A DNA stretch of 64,000 nucleotides from Flavisolibacter longurius (GCA_014163555.1 JACJGO010000011.1:1-64000); one strand, 5' to 3'; counted from the first letter of the stretch, positions 10,301-19,576 are shown. Made by a program: numbers and translations. Notes: a model not told the origin generated them from the sequence alone.

Positions 10301-12435
10301 ATAACAGCATTACCGTAGGCACCGGCATTATAGCCCGGGATTTTATCCTCTCGCAAGCCAACCAGCAATTAAGTGTGCAGAGTTTGGGAACCGGCGCCGA
10401 TTCGCCACTGGAAGTAAAGCTTACCGCATTCCAGCTCAGTACATTGACATCATTTTTGCAGGCCGATTCGGCCCTGGTGGATGGTGTGGCTAATGGGTCG
10501 GTGACCTTCACCAACTTAACGCAGCAACCGCTGTTTACCGGCAACCTTACCATCAATGATCTGGCGATTCAGCGGGATACGGTAGGCAACGTAAATGCGC
10601 AGGTAAACTCAAATGGGAGCACCTACACGACAAACACAACCATCATCGGCCGAGGTAACGACATTGCCCTTACTGGCAACATCACTCCCCGCGGAAATGA
10701 CCTGGCCTTGGATCTTGACCTGAATATCCGGCGGTTTGCCCTCAATACCATGCGGGGAGCAATGAAAGATTTTATTACCGATGCCAGCGGCAACCTTTAT
10801 GGTAGTGTCAGTATTGAAGGCACCTCCACCGACCCGGATATCGACGGCAAGATTAATTTTGACAATGCGGTGATCACATCAGTTGCCATCGGCGGGCCTT
10901 TTCGCATCAACAACGAAAGCTTGGTCCTTGTCAACAACGAAGGCCTTATCATTGACAGGTTCTCCATCCGCGATTCGGCCAATAACGCTCTTACGTTTGA
11001 TGGCCGTGCAGCCACCACTAATTTCGCGAACTATAACTTCGACATCAATATCCGCGGCCGTAATTTCATGGCGGTCAATAATACCAAAAAACAGAACGAG
11101 CTTTTTTACGGAAAGCTCAACATCTCCACCACCTTGCACATTGGCGGCAACGAAACCGCACCGGTGATTGATGGAAACTTAACCGTGAATGAAGGCACTG
11201 ATTTTACCGTGGTGATACCCCAGCAGGATCCGGGTGTGGTATCCAGGGAAGGTGTGGTGCAGTTTGTGGACTTCAGCAATGCGTCCAATAACGATTCGTT
11301 GCTGATGGCACCATACGATTCGCTGAACCGGTTTTCACTCACGGGTTTTGAAGTGTCTACCAACATCTCCATTGATAAAAAGGCCGTCTTTAACATCGTC
11401 ATTGATGAAGCAAATGGCGACTTGGTAAATCTGCAGGGCGAGGCTACTCTTTCGGCAGGAGTTGATCCGAGCGGAAAGATCAATCTGACCGGTAATTATG
11501 TTATTGAACAAGGCTCTTACCAACTGAGTTATAATTTTATCCAGCGCCGTTTCGATATTGAAAAGGGCAGTCGGATTGAATGGTTTGGCGAACCCACCGC
11601 AGCCGAAGTGGATATGACGGCCATCTACATAGCCAACACCGCCCCGCTTGACCTGGTGTCGGATTACATATCTACTTCCAATAAGGATCTCCGGAACACG
11701 TACCTGCAAAAGCTTCCCTTCCAGGTAATACTGAATATGGACGGCGAACTGCTGGAACCCCAGATCAGCTTTGACATTCGGCTCCCAACAGACCGGAACT
11801 ATAACGTTTCATCGGATATTATTTCCAATGTGGATATTCGTTTGACACAGTTGCGGCAGGAGCCATCGGAATTAAACAAACAGGTATTTTCTCTCCTGCT
11901 GCTGGGTCGTTTTGTAGGCGACAACCCGTTTGAATCAAGCGGTGATGGTTTTAGTGCGAAGTCCTACGCCATGCAAAGTGTTAGCAAGCTGATGACGGAA
12001 CAACTGAACAATCTGGCTGGTAACCTCATTGCCGGTGTGGACCTGAACTTTGACGTCACCTCAAGTGACGATTACACGACTGGTACCCGGCGCAATCGCA
12101 CCGATCTGAATGTGGGCCTGAGCAAACAACTCCTCAGCAACCGGCTGACGGTTTCGGTAGGCAGCAATTTTGCCCTGCAGGGGCCGCAAAACTCCAACCA
12201 GCAAAGCAGCAACCTGGCTGGCAACGTAGCCCTGACCTATCAGCTCAGCCGCGACGGCCGTTATCTCCTGCGGGCTTACCGCAAGAATGAATATTTCGGT
12301 GTGGTGGACGGTTATATTATCGAAACCGGGTTGCGGTTTATCATTACGCTGGACTACGACAGGTTTATGGACCTGTTCCGCAAACGGCAACCCAGGGAAG
12401 GAATCAGAGAACGGCAAAACGAACCGAAGCAATGA
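7372..12435 (+). CDS. tamB: translocation and assembly module protein TamB (AsmA/DUF490 family)
   Basis: A 1687-residue protein. Residues about 10-45 hold a basic start followed by a long hydrophobic segment, an inner-membrane anchor. The rest is a very long run of beta-strand repeats typical of the AsmA-like/TamB fold, ending in the conserved TamB C-terminal domain (about residues 1300-1660, with IEKGSRIEWFGEPT and LDLVSDYIST). TamB proteins span the periplasm as hydrophobic grooves. They help insert outer-membrane proteins and are implicated in phospholipid transport between the membranes. The stop codon overlaps the start of the next gene, a TamA-type barrel protein, by four bases (ATGA), so the two are translationally coupled. 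Bacteroidota versions are often longer than the roughly 1260-residue E. coli protein, as here. Confidence 0.93.
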   Translation: MQEQEEKTTIIKKRGWPQRVARIFLKTILFLLLFILLVFLLILTPPVQRFLTVRVENFLEKKLQTRVDIGRIGFGLSGNVYLNDVYVEDKTKDTLLSGGTVRANINFMKLLSNEVEVKDIELQNITAKIKRVLPDTAFNYQFIVDAFVADQTKNPDTAQTAPMKLSISDITLDNVALLYRDAITGMDVSGRIGYATTTIDKLDPYTQTFDFPTLIIRNSRLQMKQVKPLLEPKPLSQDIAEAQAPSPLNLSFGVIDISKVAVRYDNDVSSFYTNVNIGKLKADGRLLDMENNRVHLDELTLANTTAAVRLGKSQGAKVVKEQAAQEVVAESTAGWDFRVAKLRLDNNNIRYDDDNMPQLSYGMDYAHLKADALTLHADNFVFKPDSTALTVLKGSFREKSGFVLNDVKGDLLYGATQAHLKNLLIKTPGSEIKRNAVLQYASLEELTNRFERTVMDIEVVDSYVQVKDILTFAPQLRNQPAFRNLDDVWTMELVGEGTMDRLQIARLQFDGFQDTRINAAGTLVGLANPQNAGGNFSIYNLHTTKADMEMLAGNSLAGTGINLPQTVDVSGLISGNTGRLNTRLDINTTDGNLDLQGSFANLTSPTSLSYDATIRASRLQLGRILGMQGQVGTLTGTVSADGRGVTPETINTTFNAAIANVGYNRYNYRNIKASGSLRKTAFRINADVADPNIDVTLTASGDYAAYGPYAIDADVDSVKLHNLNFSEQPMSFRGKVVGTADNLNTDAITADLTVTEALLVSGTNRLPIDSLQVLAGNDGEKYVELRSDFATAEIRGQYNLMQLGDIIQNNLAPYFSTAATAPKPVDPYNIRFQANLFLSPALQGFVPDLKEADSVYLQGTLATGEGLNAEVAAAELVYQTNTIRNLRATINTNDSGLHVNGIVGRLQAGGLDVYTTRINATTLQNNIAFSVGIDDQREKLQYYLSGNVAQQEDGNMAIHLNNDSLLLNYDRWQINPNNSITVGTGIIARDFILSQANQQLSVQSLGTGADSPLEVKLTAFQLSTLTSFLQADSALVDGVANGSVTFTNLTQQPLFTGNLTINDLAIQRDTVGNVNAQVNSNGSTYTTNTTIIGRGNDIALTGNITPRGNDLALDLDLNIRRFALNTMRGAMKDFITDASGNLYGSVSIEGTSTDPDIDGKINFDNAVITSVAIGGPFRINNESLVLVNNEGLIIDRFSIRDSANNALTFDGRAATTNFANYNFDINIRGRNFMAVNNTKKQNELFYGKLNISTTLHIGGNETAPVIDGNLTVNEGTDFTVVIPQQDPGVVSREGVVQFVDFSNASNNDSLLMAPYDSLNRFSLTGFEVSTNISIDKKAVFNIVIDEANGDLVNLQGEATLSAGVDPSGKINLTGNYVIEQGSYQLSYNFIQRRFDIEKGSRIEWFGEPTAAEVDMTAIYIANTAPLDLVSDYISTSNKDLRNTYLQKLPFQVILNMDGELLEPQISFDIRLPTDRNYNVSSDIISNVDIRLTQLRQEPSELNKQVFSLLLLGRFVGDNPFESSGDGFSAKSYAMQSVSKLMTEQLNNLAGNLIAGVDLNFDVTSSDDYTTGTRRNRTDLNVGLSKQLLSNRLTVSVGSNFALQGPQNSNQQSSNLAGNVALTYQLSRDGRYLLRAYRKNEYFGVVDGYIIETGLRFIITLDYDRFMDLFRKRQPREGIRERQNEPKQ

Positions 12436-14720
12436 TGAGAAAAAAGATCATAACAGGCATGGGCATTTGTTTTTTACTGGTTGCCTGCAGCCCCACCAAG
12501 CATATTCCGCAGGGCGATGCCCTGTACACCGGTGCCGACGTGACACTGAATGCGCAAAACGTCAAGTCGGGTCAGGAAAAAGTACTGCAGGCCGACCTGG
12601 AAGGCATGACAAGACCACGGCCCAACTCCCGCTTTTTGGGTATTCCTTTTAAGCTGATGTTCTGGAATCTTTTTTATACTGAAAAAGAAAAAGGGTTAAA
12701 AAAGAACCTGCAGAACAAACTGGGCGAACCGCCGGTACTGGCCAGCGAGGTGGACCTGGACGCCAATACCCAACTCCTGGAAAACTACCTGGAAAACAAA
12801 GGCTTTTTTGCCGCCAATGTTACTTCCGATTCCACCTGGAAAGGTAAAAAAGCCAGTGTTACCTACACGGCCAATGCCGGTAATCAGTATAAGATCCGGT
12901 CCGTCATCTTTGAGGAAGACAGCAGTTCGCAATTAACCAACGCAATCCAGTCACTCAAAGAAACCACATTGCTCAAACCGGGTGAACCCTATGACCTTGA
13001 CCTTATCAAAGGGGAAAGGCTACGGATTGACGCCCTGCTGAAAGAAAAAGGCTTTTATTATTTTAGTCCGGAGCACCTGCTGGTTCAGGTTGACAGCACC
13101 GTTGGCACCCACGAAGTGGACATGCGATTGGTGATCAAACCGGAAACACCGGCGGAAGCCAGGAGGATCTACTACATCAACGATGTATACATCTACAGCA
13201 ATTACAGCCTCAACACGGCAAGGGTAGATACCAACCGTGCACAGGGTATCTTTCATGAAGGATACTTTGTCATTGACAAAGAAGCCAAATTCAAGCCCAA
13301 GCTTTTCAGCAAAACCATGCTCTTTAAGCCTGGCGAGGTATATAACCGCACTGACCACAATCAAACGCTTCGGCGGTTGATGGACCTGAACGTGTTCAAG
13401 TTTGTAAAAAACCGCTTCTCACCGGTGGAAGCAGATACACCTAAATTGAATACTTTCTATTATCTCACCCCGCAGCCTGAAAAAGCATTGCGGGCTGAGA
13501 TTGGCGCTAATACCAAGAGCAATAACCTCAATGGTAGCGAGGTGAGTGTAGGGTTTACGCATCGCAATACCTTTCGGGCGGCCGAGCAAATGGACATCCG
13601 CGCCTATGTGGGAACGGAAGCGCAGTTCAGCGGATCGTTTCAGGGTACCAGCACGTACCGTATTGGTGGTGAAATCAATTTCAGCATACCGGGTTTTGTA
13701 ACACCTATTTTCAGCTTCAGCCCGAAGAGCAGTTATATCCCGCGAACCAATATTCAGCTGGGATACGAAGCCCTGAACCGCAGAACCCTGTATACGCTGA
13801 ACTCATTCCGTGGCGGGTTTGGCTACCTCTGGAAAGAAAGCATTGCCAAGGCGCATGAATTTTACCCTATTGCCATCACCTATGTGCAGCCGCTGAATGT
13901 TACCCGCAAGTTCGATACATCACTTCGGAACAATCCCACCCTGCAACACATTATTGATACGCAGTTTATCCTGGGCTCAACCTACCAGTACACCCTTAAC
14001 CAGGATGCCCTGGGTTTGCAACGGCGCAACACTTTTTATTTTAATGGACTGGCCGATATTTCGGGCAACGTTGCAGGGCTGCTTGTAGGAGAAAACAGCG
14101 CCGGCGAAAAACGCCTGTTCGATCTTCCTTTCTCACAATACCTGAAGCTGGAAGTGGATGGACGGTGGTACCGCCGCATAGGTTTGAATAACACCTGGGC
14201 CAACCGCATTGTGCTGGGGTATGGACTTCCGTATGGCAACTCCCGCCAACTGCCCTATATCAAACAATTTTTTACCGGTGGCAACAACAGTATCCGTGCC
14301 TTCCGCAGCCGCACCGTTGGACCGGGTACCTATCTGCCACAGTTGGTGCAGGGCTTTATTCCGGACCAAACCGGGGATATCAAACTGGAATTGAATACGG
14401 AGTTCAGGCCCAGGATTTCCGGCCCGCTGTATGGTGCCCTGTTTGTGGATGCCGGTAATATCTGGCTGGCCAATACAGATCCCAACAAGCCGGGCGCCAC
14501 CTTCAGCAAAGACTTTTTAAAAGAACTGGCGGTTGGTGCCGGTGTGGGAGTTCGTCTCGACATCCAGATTTTCGTGATCCGCCTGGATGTAGCCTTCCCG
14601 CTTCGCAAACCCTGGCTGCCGGATGGCCAACGCTGGGTCATGAACCAGGTGGATTTCAGCAATGCAGCCTGGCGAAGAGAGAATGTGATCTACAACCTCG
14701 CAATCGGTTATCCTTTTTAG
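12432..14720 (+). CDS. tamL: TamL: BamA/TamA-family outer-membrane lipoprotein
   Basis: A 762-residue Omp85-superfamily protein. The N-terminus is a lipoprotein signal with the lipobox LLVAC, placing the lipidated Cys at residue 19. That is the hallmark of the Bacteroidota TamA variant called TamL. POTRA-like domains occupy about residues 25-330, and a C-terminal beta-barrel (about 370-762) contains the surface-antigen signature around GGNNSIRAFRSRTVGPG. It should pair with the TamB encoded just upstream to assemble outer-membrane proteins. The overlap ATGA with tamB indicates coupled translation. A second ATG directly follows the first, and either gives the same signal peptide. Confidence 0.92.
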   Translation: MMRKKIITGMGICFLLVACSPTKHIPQGDALYTGADVTLNAQNVKSGQEKVLQADLEGMTRPRPNSRFLGIPFKLMFWNLFYTEKEKGLKKNLQNKLGEPPVLASEVDLDANTQLLENYLENKGFFAANVTSDSTWKGKKASVTYTANAGNQYKIRSVIFEEDSSSQLTNAIQSLKETTLLKPGEPYDLDLIKGERLRIDALLKEKGFYYFSPEHLLVQVDSTVGTHEVDMRLVIKPETPAEARRIYYINDVYIYSNYSLNTARVDTNRAQGIFHEGYFVIDKEAKFKPKLFSKTMLFKPGEVYNRTDHNQTLRRLMDLNVFKFVKNRFSPVEADTPKLNTFYYLTPQPEKALRAEIGANTKSNNLNGSEVSVGFTHRNTFRAAEQMDIRAYVGTEAQFSGSFQGTSTYRIGGEINFSIPGFVTPIFSFSPKSSYIPRTNIQLGYEALNRRTLYTLNSFRGGFGYLWKESIAKAHEFYPIAITYVQPLNVTRKFDTSLRNNPTLQHIIDTQFILGSTYQYTLNQDALGLQRRNTFYFNGLADISGNVAGLLVGENSAGEKRLFDLPFSQYLKLEVDGRWYRRIGLNNTWANRIVLGYGLPYGNSRQLPYIKQFFTGGNNSIRAFRSRTVGPGTYLPQLVQGFIPDQTGDIKLELNTEFRPRISGPLYGALFVDAGNIWLANTDPNKPGATFSKDFLKELAVGAGVGVRLDIQIFVIRLDVAFPLRKPWLPDGQRWVMNQVDFSNAAWRRENVIYNLAIGYPF

Positions 14721-14811
14721 TTAGCTGCTTGTCAATTCTGCAACAGTCATTCTGAAAATTCATTCCGGATATTTTCGTTGGAATGAGCAGGTTAGAAGTC
14801 TTACGCAATAA

Positions 14812-14846
14812 AAACCCGGCTTCTTTTCGGACAAGAAGCCGGGTTT
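14812..14846. terminator. bidirectional terminator between tamL and the DUF4136 gene
   Basis: AAACCCGGCTTCTT at 14812-14825 pairs perfectly with AAGAAGCCGGGTTT at 14833-14846 around a 7-base loop. The minus strand continues with a run of T residues. It serves two convergent genes. Confidence 0.85.
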
Positions 14847-14876
14847 ATCCACCTTATGAAACGTATCGAATTACCG

Positions 14877-15452
14877 TCACTTCATTCCTTTCGCTTTGAA
14901 ACGATAATCATTGAAAATGGAAGAGATGGCACTCCGCACTTTGGTTTCATCATTGATCATATCCGGTTTGAGGATACCCGATGCATAACCACGCCAAACC
15001 ATTTCACCCGATTTTTTATCAATAAAATTAACCATGACAGTACCTGCCTCCACTGTTGTTTCGTTTACGTTCTCCTCTGTCCTTACGGTGTCAAGACCAT
15101 TATACAACAATCGGTAGCCGTTGTAGGTAACAATCTCAGCCGGCTGCTCCAGCACGTCGAAATGCACAAGAAAGTCAGGGTTTTGCTCTGTTTGCTTATA
15201 CCCCCTTGCACTGAGTTCGTAGGCCACCGAGGCCTTAATCTTACTACGAACCGTTTCATTATTGAACACGGTTACACCATTGGGGCCAATAAAAACGGCA
15301 TCTGTGGGTATCTGGTCTACTTTGTTCGTCCAATCATAGGTCTGGTAAGCTTCTATGTTGGCATCCAGTTCCCTGTCTACACCAATGTCCTGTGCCCCTG
15401 TACTAAGGCAAAGGAAAAACAACCCGCCTGTTAACATTGCTATCTTTTTCAT
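14877..15452 (-). CDS. DUF4136 domain-containing exported protein
   Basis: A 191-residue protein. The start at 15452 gives MKKIAMLTGGLFFLCLSTGAQ, a clean type I signal peptide; an upstream in-frame extension would bury it. The mature part carries the DUF4136 pattern: a YQTYDW motif near the N-terminus, DAVFIGPNG, and a C-terminal MVWRGYASG where residues are checked against a common scale. The family is periplasmic or outer-membrane associated in Bacteroidota and has no assigned biochemical role. Lipobox cysteine is absent, so it is likely soluble in the periplasm rather than lipidated. It lies alone between two convergent or tandem neighbours with unrelated jobs. Confidence 0.82.
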   Translation of the reverse strand: MKKIAMLTGGLFFLCLSTGAQDIGVDRELDANIEAYQTYDWTNKVDQIPTDAVFIGPNGVTVFNNETVRSKIKASVAYELSARGYKQTEQNPDFLVHFDVLEQPAEIVTYNGYRLLYNGLDTVRTEENVNETTVEAGTVMVNFIDKKSGEMVWRGYASGILKPDMINDETKVRSAISSIFNDYRFKAKGMK

Positions 15453-15712
15453 AGTATCTGATTTTAAAGAATGAAATAATACAGTGAGGTTCACAGATAC
15501 TGTACCAGCGAACGAGCTGATGCGGTTAGAAACCAATTAAAAACAACGTACATATGAAAATTGCCTGCTACGCGATAGTAAACATAAAGACAAAGAAAAG
15601 CATTGCGGATTCCTGATTTCGAAGCCGGAAAATTGCAGTGGCTGCTCTTCTCCTTCAACTGGTTGTATAAGGGTAATGAGTACTTGAAAGATTTTGGAAC
15701 AGGACGTACCAC

Positions 15713-17830
15713 CTACTGCGCCAGCAATGCCTCCAGACTTTCCTGCACCTTGGTTGCATTGGGCAGCATGGCTGCTTCCAGCCCCATGTTCAGCGGTACA
15801 GCCGGAAGGTCCAGTGCTCCCAGAGCGTCAACCGGTAGATCCAGCCAGGGAAAGCAGGCTTTTGAAATGCGGCCGGCCAGGGCTTCGGCAAACGAATTGG
15901 TTTGCTGCTCTTCGGTCAGCACCAGGCATTTACCATGCTTTTTTACCGTGGCAAAAACCAGCTCTTCATCCAGTGGCGACAGGGTTCGCAGGTCAATAAT
16001 CTCAACCTGCCCCGGAAAGTTTTTGGCAGCGGCCTTGGCCCAGTACACACCCATGCCGTAGGTGATCACACAGGCCGACTCGCCACTGAATACGGCATCG
16101 TCACCAGCCTTCAGCACTACAGCGGCCTTGCCAAACGGAAGTATGTACTCACGGGATGGCTCAACCGTTTTTGCTTCTTCGGTTCCCTGCACTTTGCTCC
16201 AGTAAAGTCCTTTGTGCTCCAGCATCACCACCGGGTTGGGATCGTAAAAAGCGGCCTTCATCAGCCCCTTCATATCCGCTGCATTGCTGGGATAGGCGAT
16301 CTTGAGTCCTTTGATGCTCAGCAGGGTGGTTTCCACACTGCCGCTGTGATAGGGCCCGCCCCCATTGTAAGCACCGATGGGTACCCGAATGATGGTGGAA
16401 ACAGGAAACTTGCCACAGGAAAGGTAACAAGACTTGGAAATTTCCGTTACCAGTTGGTTGAACCCGGGATAGATATAATCAGCAAACTGCACTTCCACAA
16501 TCGGCTTTAACCCTACGGCACTCATGCCTACGGTTGAACCGATAATATAGGCTTCCTGGATAGCGGTATTATAAACGCGGTCATCGCCAAACTGCTCACC
16601 CAGGGTAGCGGCTTCGCGAAACACACCGCCTAATCTTTTGCCTACATCTTGCCCATACAACAAACATTCAGGATGATCTTCCATGATTTCGCGAATGGCA
16701 AACAGGGCCGCATCCACCATGATCACTTTGCTGGCACCGGAAGGCGAACGTTCGCCCCTTTCTTCCGTTACTGGTGTAGGTGCAAAAACATGGTGCGAAA
16801 CGGTGGCAGGATCCGGCTCCGGTGCTGCAACAGCTTTCTCAAATGCATTCCTGATGGCTTCCTCCACTTCAGCTTCCAACTGCCGGATGAAGTCTTCTCC
16901 AAAATCACTAACCACGTAATTTCTGAATTTTACATACGGATCGCTGTTGGCATGTTTGGTCAAGTCTTCTTCGGAGCGGTAAAACTCCTTGCGCACCCCG
17001 CTGGTATGGTGATTGAGCAGGCAAACCTTTGCATGCACCAGCCAGGATCGCCGGTGTTCCCGTACATCAGCAATCACCTTTTGCATCACCGCGTAGCTCT
17101 GGAAAAAATCGGTACCGTCAACCCGCACCTTGTTCAGGCCTTTGAAACCTTCAGCATATTCGTAAGCATCCATAGCCCGGCCTTCTTCCGCCGGTACACT
17201 GATGCCCCAGTCGTTGTCCTGTACCAGGTAAATGATCGGCAATTGCTTTAGCGCTGCAAACTGCAGGGCTTCCGAAACCTCGCCCTCGGTAACAGAGGCA
17301 TCGCCCAATGAGCAAATGACAACCGGCTTCTCTGTACTGCCGACTGCATACTGACTACTGCCTACTCTTTCCTTGTATTGTATGCCCTGTGCCACACCGG
17401 TAGTTGGAATGACCTGCATACCGGTGGCGCTGCTTTGATGGATAATTTTAGGTTTGTCTTCAGCAAGGGAAGCCGGGTGCGAATAATAACTCCGGCCACC
17501 GGTAAACGGATCGCCGGCCCTGGTCAGCAGTTGCAGCATCAGCTCATAAGGCGACCATCCCATACCCAGCAACATGCTTTCGTCGCGGTAATAGGGGCTT
17601 ACCCAGTCCTGCGGCTGCAGGTGAAAAGCGGTGGCCAGCTGAATGGCTTCATGTCCGCGGGAGGTTGAGTGAACGTATTTGGTAATTGGCCGGTTCGCTT
17701 CGTAGGTTTCCGCCATCACCTTCACGCTGTGCATCAGCCGGAACACTTTCAGTAAAAGATTCCTGTCGATCCCTCCTGTTCCGTTGAAGGTGAAGGTTTG
17801 TTCGTTGTTTTCCGTTCTTTCCGCAACCAT
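15713..17830 (-). CDS. fused 2-oxoacid dehydrogenase E1 (alpha + beta), branched-chain type
   Basis: A 705-residue fusion of the E1 alpha (about residues 20-350) and beta (about 368-705) subunits that are separate in most bacteria. E1 uses thiamine diphosphate to decarboxylate a 2-oxoacid and pass the acyl group to the lipoyl domain of E2. The ThDP motif is present: GDASVTEGE with Gly176-Asp177, and Asn206 in QDNDWG. The beta part shows EVQFADYIYPGFNQ and GGGPYHSGSVE. Closest in type to branched-chain (2-oxoisovalerate) or general ThDP E1 fusions of Bacteroidota; the substrate is not proven. No E2/E3 genes are adjacent. Residues about 156-167 (VGSSQYAVGSTE), just before the ThDP motif, are encoded by five heptamer repeat units and look like an inserted loop. 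Confidence 0.9.
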   Translation of the reverse strand: MVAERTENNEQTFTFNGTGGIDRNLLLKVFRLMHSVKVMAETYEANRPITKYVHSTSRGHEAIQLATAFHLQPQDWVSPYYRDESMLLGMGWSPYELMLQLLTRAGDPFTGGRSYYSHPASLAEDKPKIIHQSSATGMQVIPTTGVAQGIQYKERVGSSQYAVGSTEKPVVICSLGDASVTEGEVSEALQFAALKQLPIIYLVQDNDWGISVPAEEGRAMDAYEYAEGFKGLNKVRVDGTDFFQSYAVMQKVIADVREHRRSWLVHAKVCLLNHHTSGVRKEFYRSEEDLTKHANSDPYVKFRNYVVSDFGEDFIRQLEAEVEEAIRNAFEKAVAAPEPDPATVSHHVFAPTPVTEERGERSPSGASKVIMVDAALFAIREIMEDHPECLLYGQDVGKRLGGVFREAATLGEQFGDDRVYNTAIQEAYIIGSTVGMSAVGLKPIVEVQFADYIYPGFNQLVTEISKSCYLSCGKFPVSTIIRVPIGAYNGGGPYHSGSVETTLLSIKGLKIAYPSNAADMKGLMKAAFYDPNPVVMLEHKGLYWSKVQGTEEAKTVEPSREYILPFGKAAVVLKAGDDAVFSGESACVITYGMGVYWAKAAAKNFPGQVEIIDLRTLSPLDEELVFATVKKHGKCLVLTEEQQTNSFAEALAGRISKACFPWLDLPVDALGALDLPAVPLNMGLEAAMLPNATKVQESLEALLAQ
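17334..17368. repeat. tandem heptamer array CNACTGC inside the E1 coding sequence
   Basis: On the plus strand the units read GTACTGC, CGACTGC, ATACTGA, CTACTGC, CTACTCT, five units of exactly seven bases. The word is the same as in the intergenic array at 1067-1091. The array is read through in frame and encodes about 12 residues of the fused E1 protein. Confidence 0.8.
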
Positions 17831-17951
17831 ACATTTACCTCAGTTTTTATAGCAAGCAAATAAGATTCGTGCACAAAATAAAGAAAGCAATCCCTTTGTC
17901 AGGAATTGCTTATGTAAAAAAAATTGCAGCGGGAAAACAACGGTCGGTTCT

Positions 17952-17986
17952 TTGCCAGTTGCTTGTTGCAAATTGCCGATTGGGAT
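17952..17986. repeat. tandem heptamer array, word TTGCNNN
   Basis: TTGCCAG, TTGCTTG, TTGCAAA, TTGCCGA, TTGGGAT: five units with a 7-base period. The last base touches the stop codon of the FAH-family gene. It belongs to the class of variable-word arrays described for this window. Confidence 0.7.
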
Positions 17987-18597
17987 TACTTCACCTCCAG
18001 CGCAAACAGGCTTTGATCTTCCATAAACCCTTCCAGCTCATCCCCCACCACGGCTTCGCCAACGCCGGCCGGCGTACCGGTAAAGATCAGGTCACCGATG
18101 TTGATGGAAAAGAAATTGGAGATATAGGAGACAATGTAATCAAAGGAAAAAATCATTTCGTCGGAGTTGCCTTGCTGCACCAGCTCCTTGTTTTTATACA
18201 GGGCGAAGTTGACGGCATTTTTATTTTTTAACCCGGTTACCGGAACCCATTTGCCTACAACAGCCGAATTATCCCAGGCTTTGGCCCTTTCCCAGGGCAG
18301 TCCTTTTTGTTTTAATTCGGTTTGAATATCGCGGGCAGTGAAGTCAATGCCGACTGTAACCGCATCATAGTATTTGTTGGCAAATTTTTCCTGGATGTAT
18401 TTCCCGTTTTTGGCGATGCGCAGCACCAGTTCGGCTTCGTAGTGCAGTTCGTTGGTGAATTCGGGATAATAAAAGGGAGTGTGAGGTTGAAGCAGCGCAC
18501 TTTTAGGCTTCATAAAAATCACAGGTTCATCAGGCACTTCATTGTTAAGCTCCTTGGCATGGTCAGCATAATTCCGTCCTACGCAAAAAATTTTCAT
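17986..18597 (-). CDS. fumarylacetoacetate hydrolase (FAH) family protein
   Basis: A 203-residue single-domain FAH-fold enzyme. It starts with MKIFCVGRNYADHAKE, the classic start of short FAH-domain proteins. Metal-ligand acidic residues are visible in ELHYEAELVLRI, and the later motif VGIDFTARDIQ is typical of acylpyruvase or fumarylpyruvate hydrolase relatives. IFTGTPAGVG near the C-terminus forms part of the active site. Members hydrolyse C-C bonds of acylpyruvates, or decarboxylate oxaloacetate, in the cytoplasm. The sequence alone does not decide between these. It lies between pth and the E1 gene on the same strand but with gaps above 150 bases, so it is probably a separate transcript. 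Confidence 0.9.
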   Translation of the reverse strand: MKIFCVGRNYADHAKELNNEVPDEPVIFMKPKSALLQPHTPFYYPEFTNELHYEAELVLRIAKNGKYIQEKFANKYYDAVTVGIDFTARDIQTELKQKGLPWERAKAWDNSAVVGKWVPVTGLKNKNAVNFALYKNKELVQQGNSDEMIFSFDYIVSYISNFFSINIGDLIFTGTPAGVGEAVVGDELEGFMEDQSLFALEVK

Positions 18598-18751
18598 ATT
18601 TCAATGGTTTAAGTGAAATAACAAAGGATACTGACACCGGATTGGGTAGTTAATCCTTCTTATTACGCGGGTTCATCAAAAGAAAATCGGATTTTTTTGC
18701 AGGCAACCTGCTGTGGTTAGACGTTCAAAGTAAGTAAATAAATTTTTATCC

Positions 18752-19330
18752 TCATAGACTTATCTCAATATTATTATATTTATTCATCGTGTTGTTGATA
18801 CCGGCTGCAGCAAACGATTCAATCACTTCTACACTGGTCTCTATTTTTTTCATCACCAACGGCTCTTCTTCCTTCATCCACTTCCCTAAAACAAAATCTA
18901 CCTGTGCGCCTTTGGGATAGTGATTGCCGATGCCAAACCGCAGTTTGGGATAGGCCGTCGTGCCCAACACTTCCTGCAGGCTTTTCAATCCATTGTGGCC
19001 GCCATCGCTGCCCCCGGCCCGGATGCGGATGCGGGAAAGCGGCAGTGCCACATCATCCACCACCACCAGGATATTCTCCAGCGCAATCTTTTCTTTATCC
19101 ATCCAATACTTTACTGCTTTGCCACTCAGGTTCATATACGTGGTGGGACAAATACAGACAAAAATCTTACCCTTCCATTTTAGTTCAGCAACATAGGCCA
19201 GCCGGTCCTGCCGGAGAGTACCGCCATGCTTTTGCACAAAGGCCATCACCACATCAAAGCCAATGTTATGACGGGTATGCGCATATTCATTCCCGATATT
19301 TCCCAGGCCAACGATCAAAAACTTAACCAC
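18752..19330 (-). CDS. pth: peptidyl-tRNA hydrolase
   Basis: A 192-residue protein of usual length. It releases peptides from prematurely dropped peptidyl-tRNA so the tRNA can be recharged. The family motifs are present: GLGNIGNEYAHTRHNIGF with the catalytic His near residue 21 and the substrate-binding Asn, TYMNLSGKAV, VVDDVALPLSRIRIR and GGSDGGHNGLKS. The start is GTG at 19330, which is the only start placing KFLIVGLGN at the N-terminus as in homologues. rplY and prs lie upstream on the same strand, a common neighbourhood for pth. A terminator-like hairpin at about 19514-19545 separates rplY from pth, so pth may have its own promoter. Confidence 0.95.
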   Translation of the reverse strand: MVKFLIVGLGNIGNEYAHTRHNIGFDVVMAFVQKHGGTLRQDRLAYVAELKWKGKIFVCICPTTYMNLSGKAVKYWMDKEKIALENILVVVDDVALPLSRIRIRAGGSDGGHNGLKSLQEVLGTTAYPKLRFGIGNHYPKGAQVDFVLGKWMKEEEPLVMKKIETSVEVIESFAAAGINNTMNKYNNIEISL

Positions 19331-19504
19331 AGACTACCCAATTTTTAAAGGATTAAAATGATTCTTTTTACAGCTAATCCACCCTGTTATTTTGGACGCA
19401 CCAGAGGGAAAACGCAAGTAAAACAAATATTTAGTTCGACTACGCAACGAGGACTCTTTTTCTATTTAAACGAAATAACTTTCAGTACCGCCGGCCTGAA
19501 GGGT

Positions 19505-19545
19505 TCAAAACAAAACAGGATTGAATCTTTCGAAACAATCCTGTT
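19505..19545 (-). terminator. terminator after rplY
   Basis: AACAGGATTG at 19514-19523 pairs with CAATCCTGTT at 19536-19545. On the minus strand, downstream of rplY, the stem is followed by TTGTTTTG. The loop of 12 bases is longish, so efficiency may be moderate. Confidence 0.6.
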
Positions 19546-19576
19546 AATCCGTTCAAAATATCCGGAAAATCTGCGG

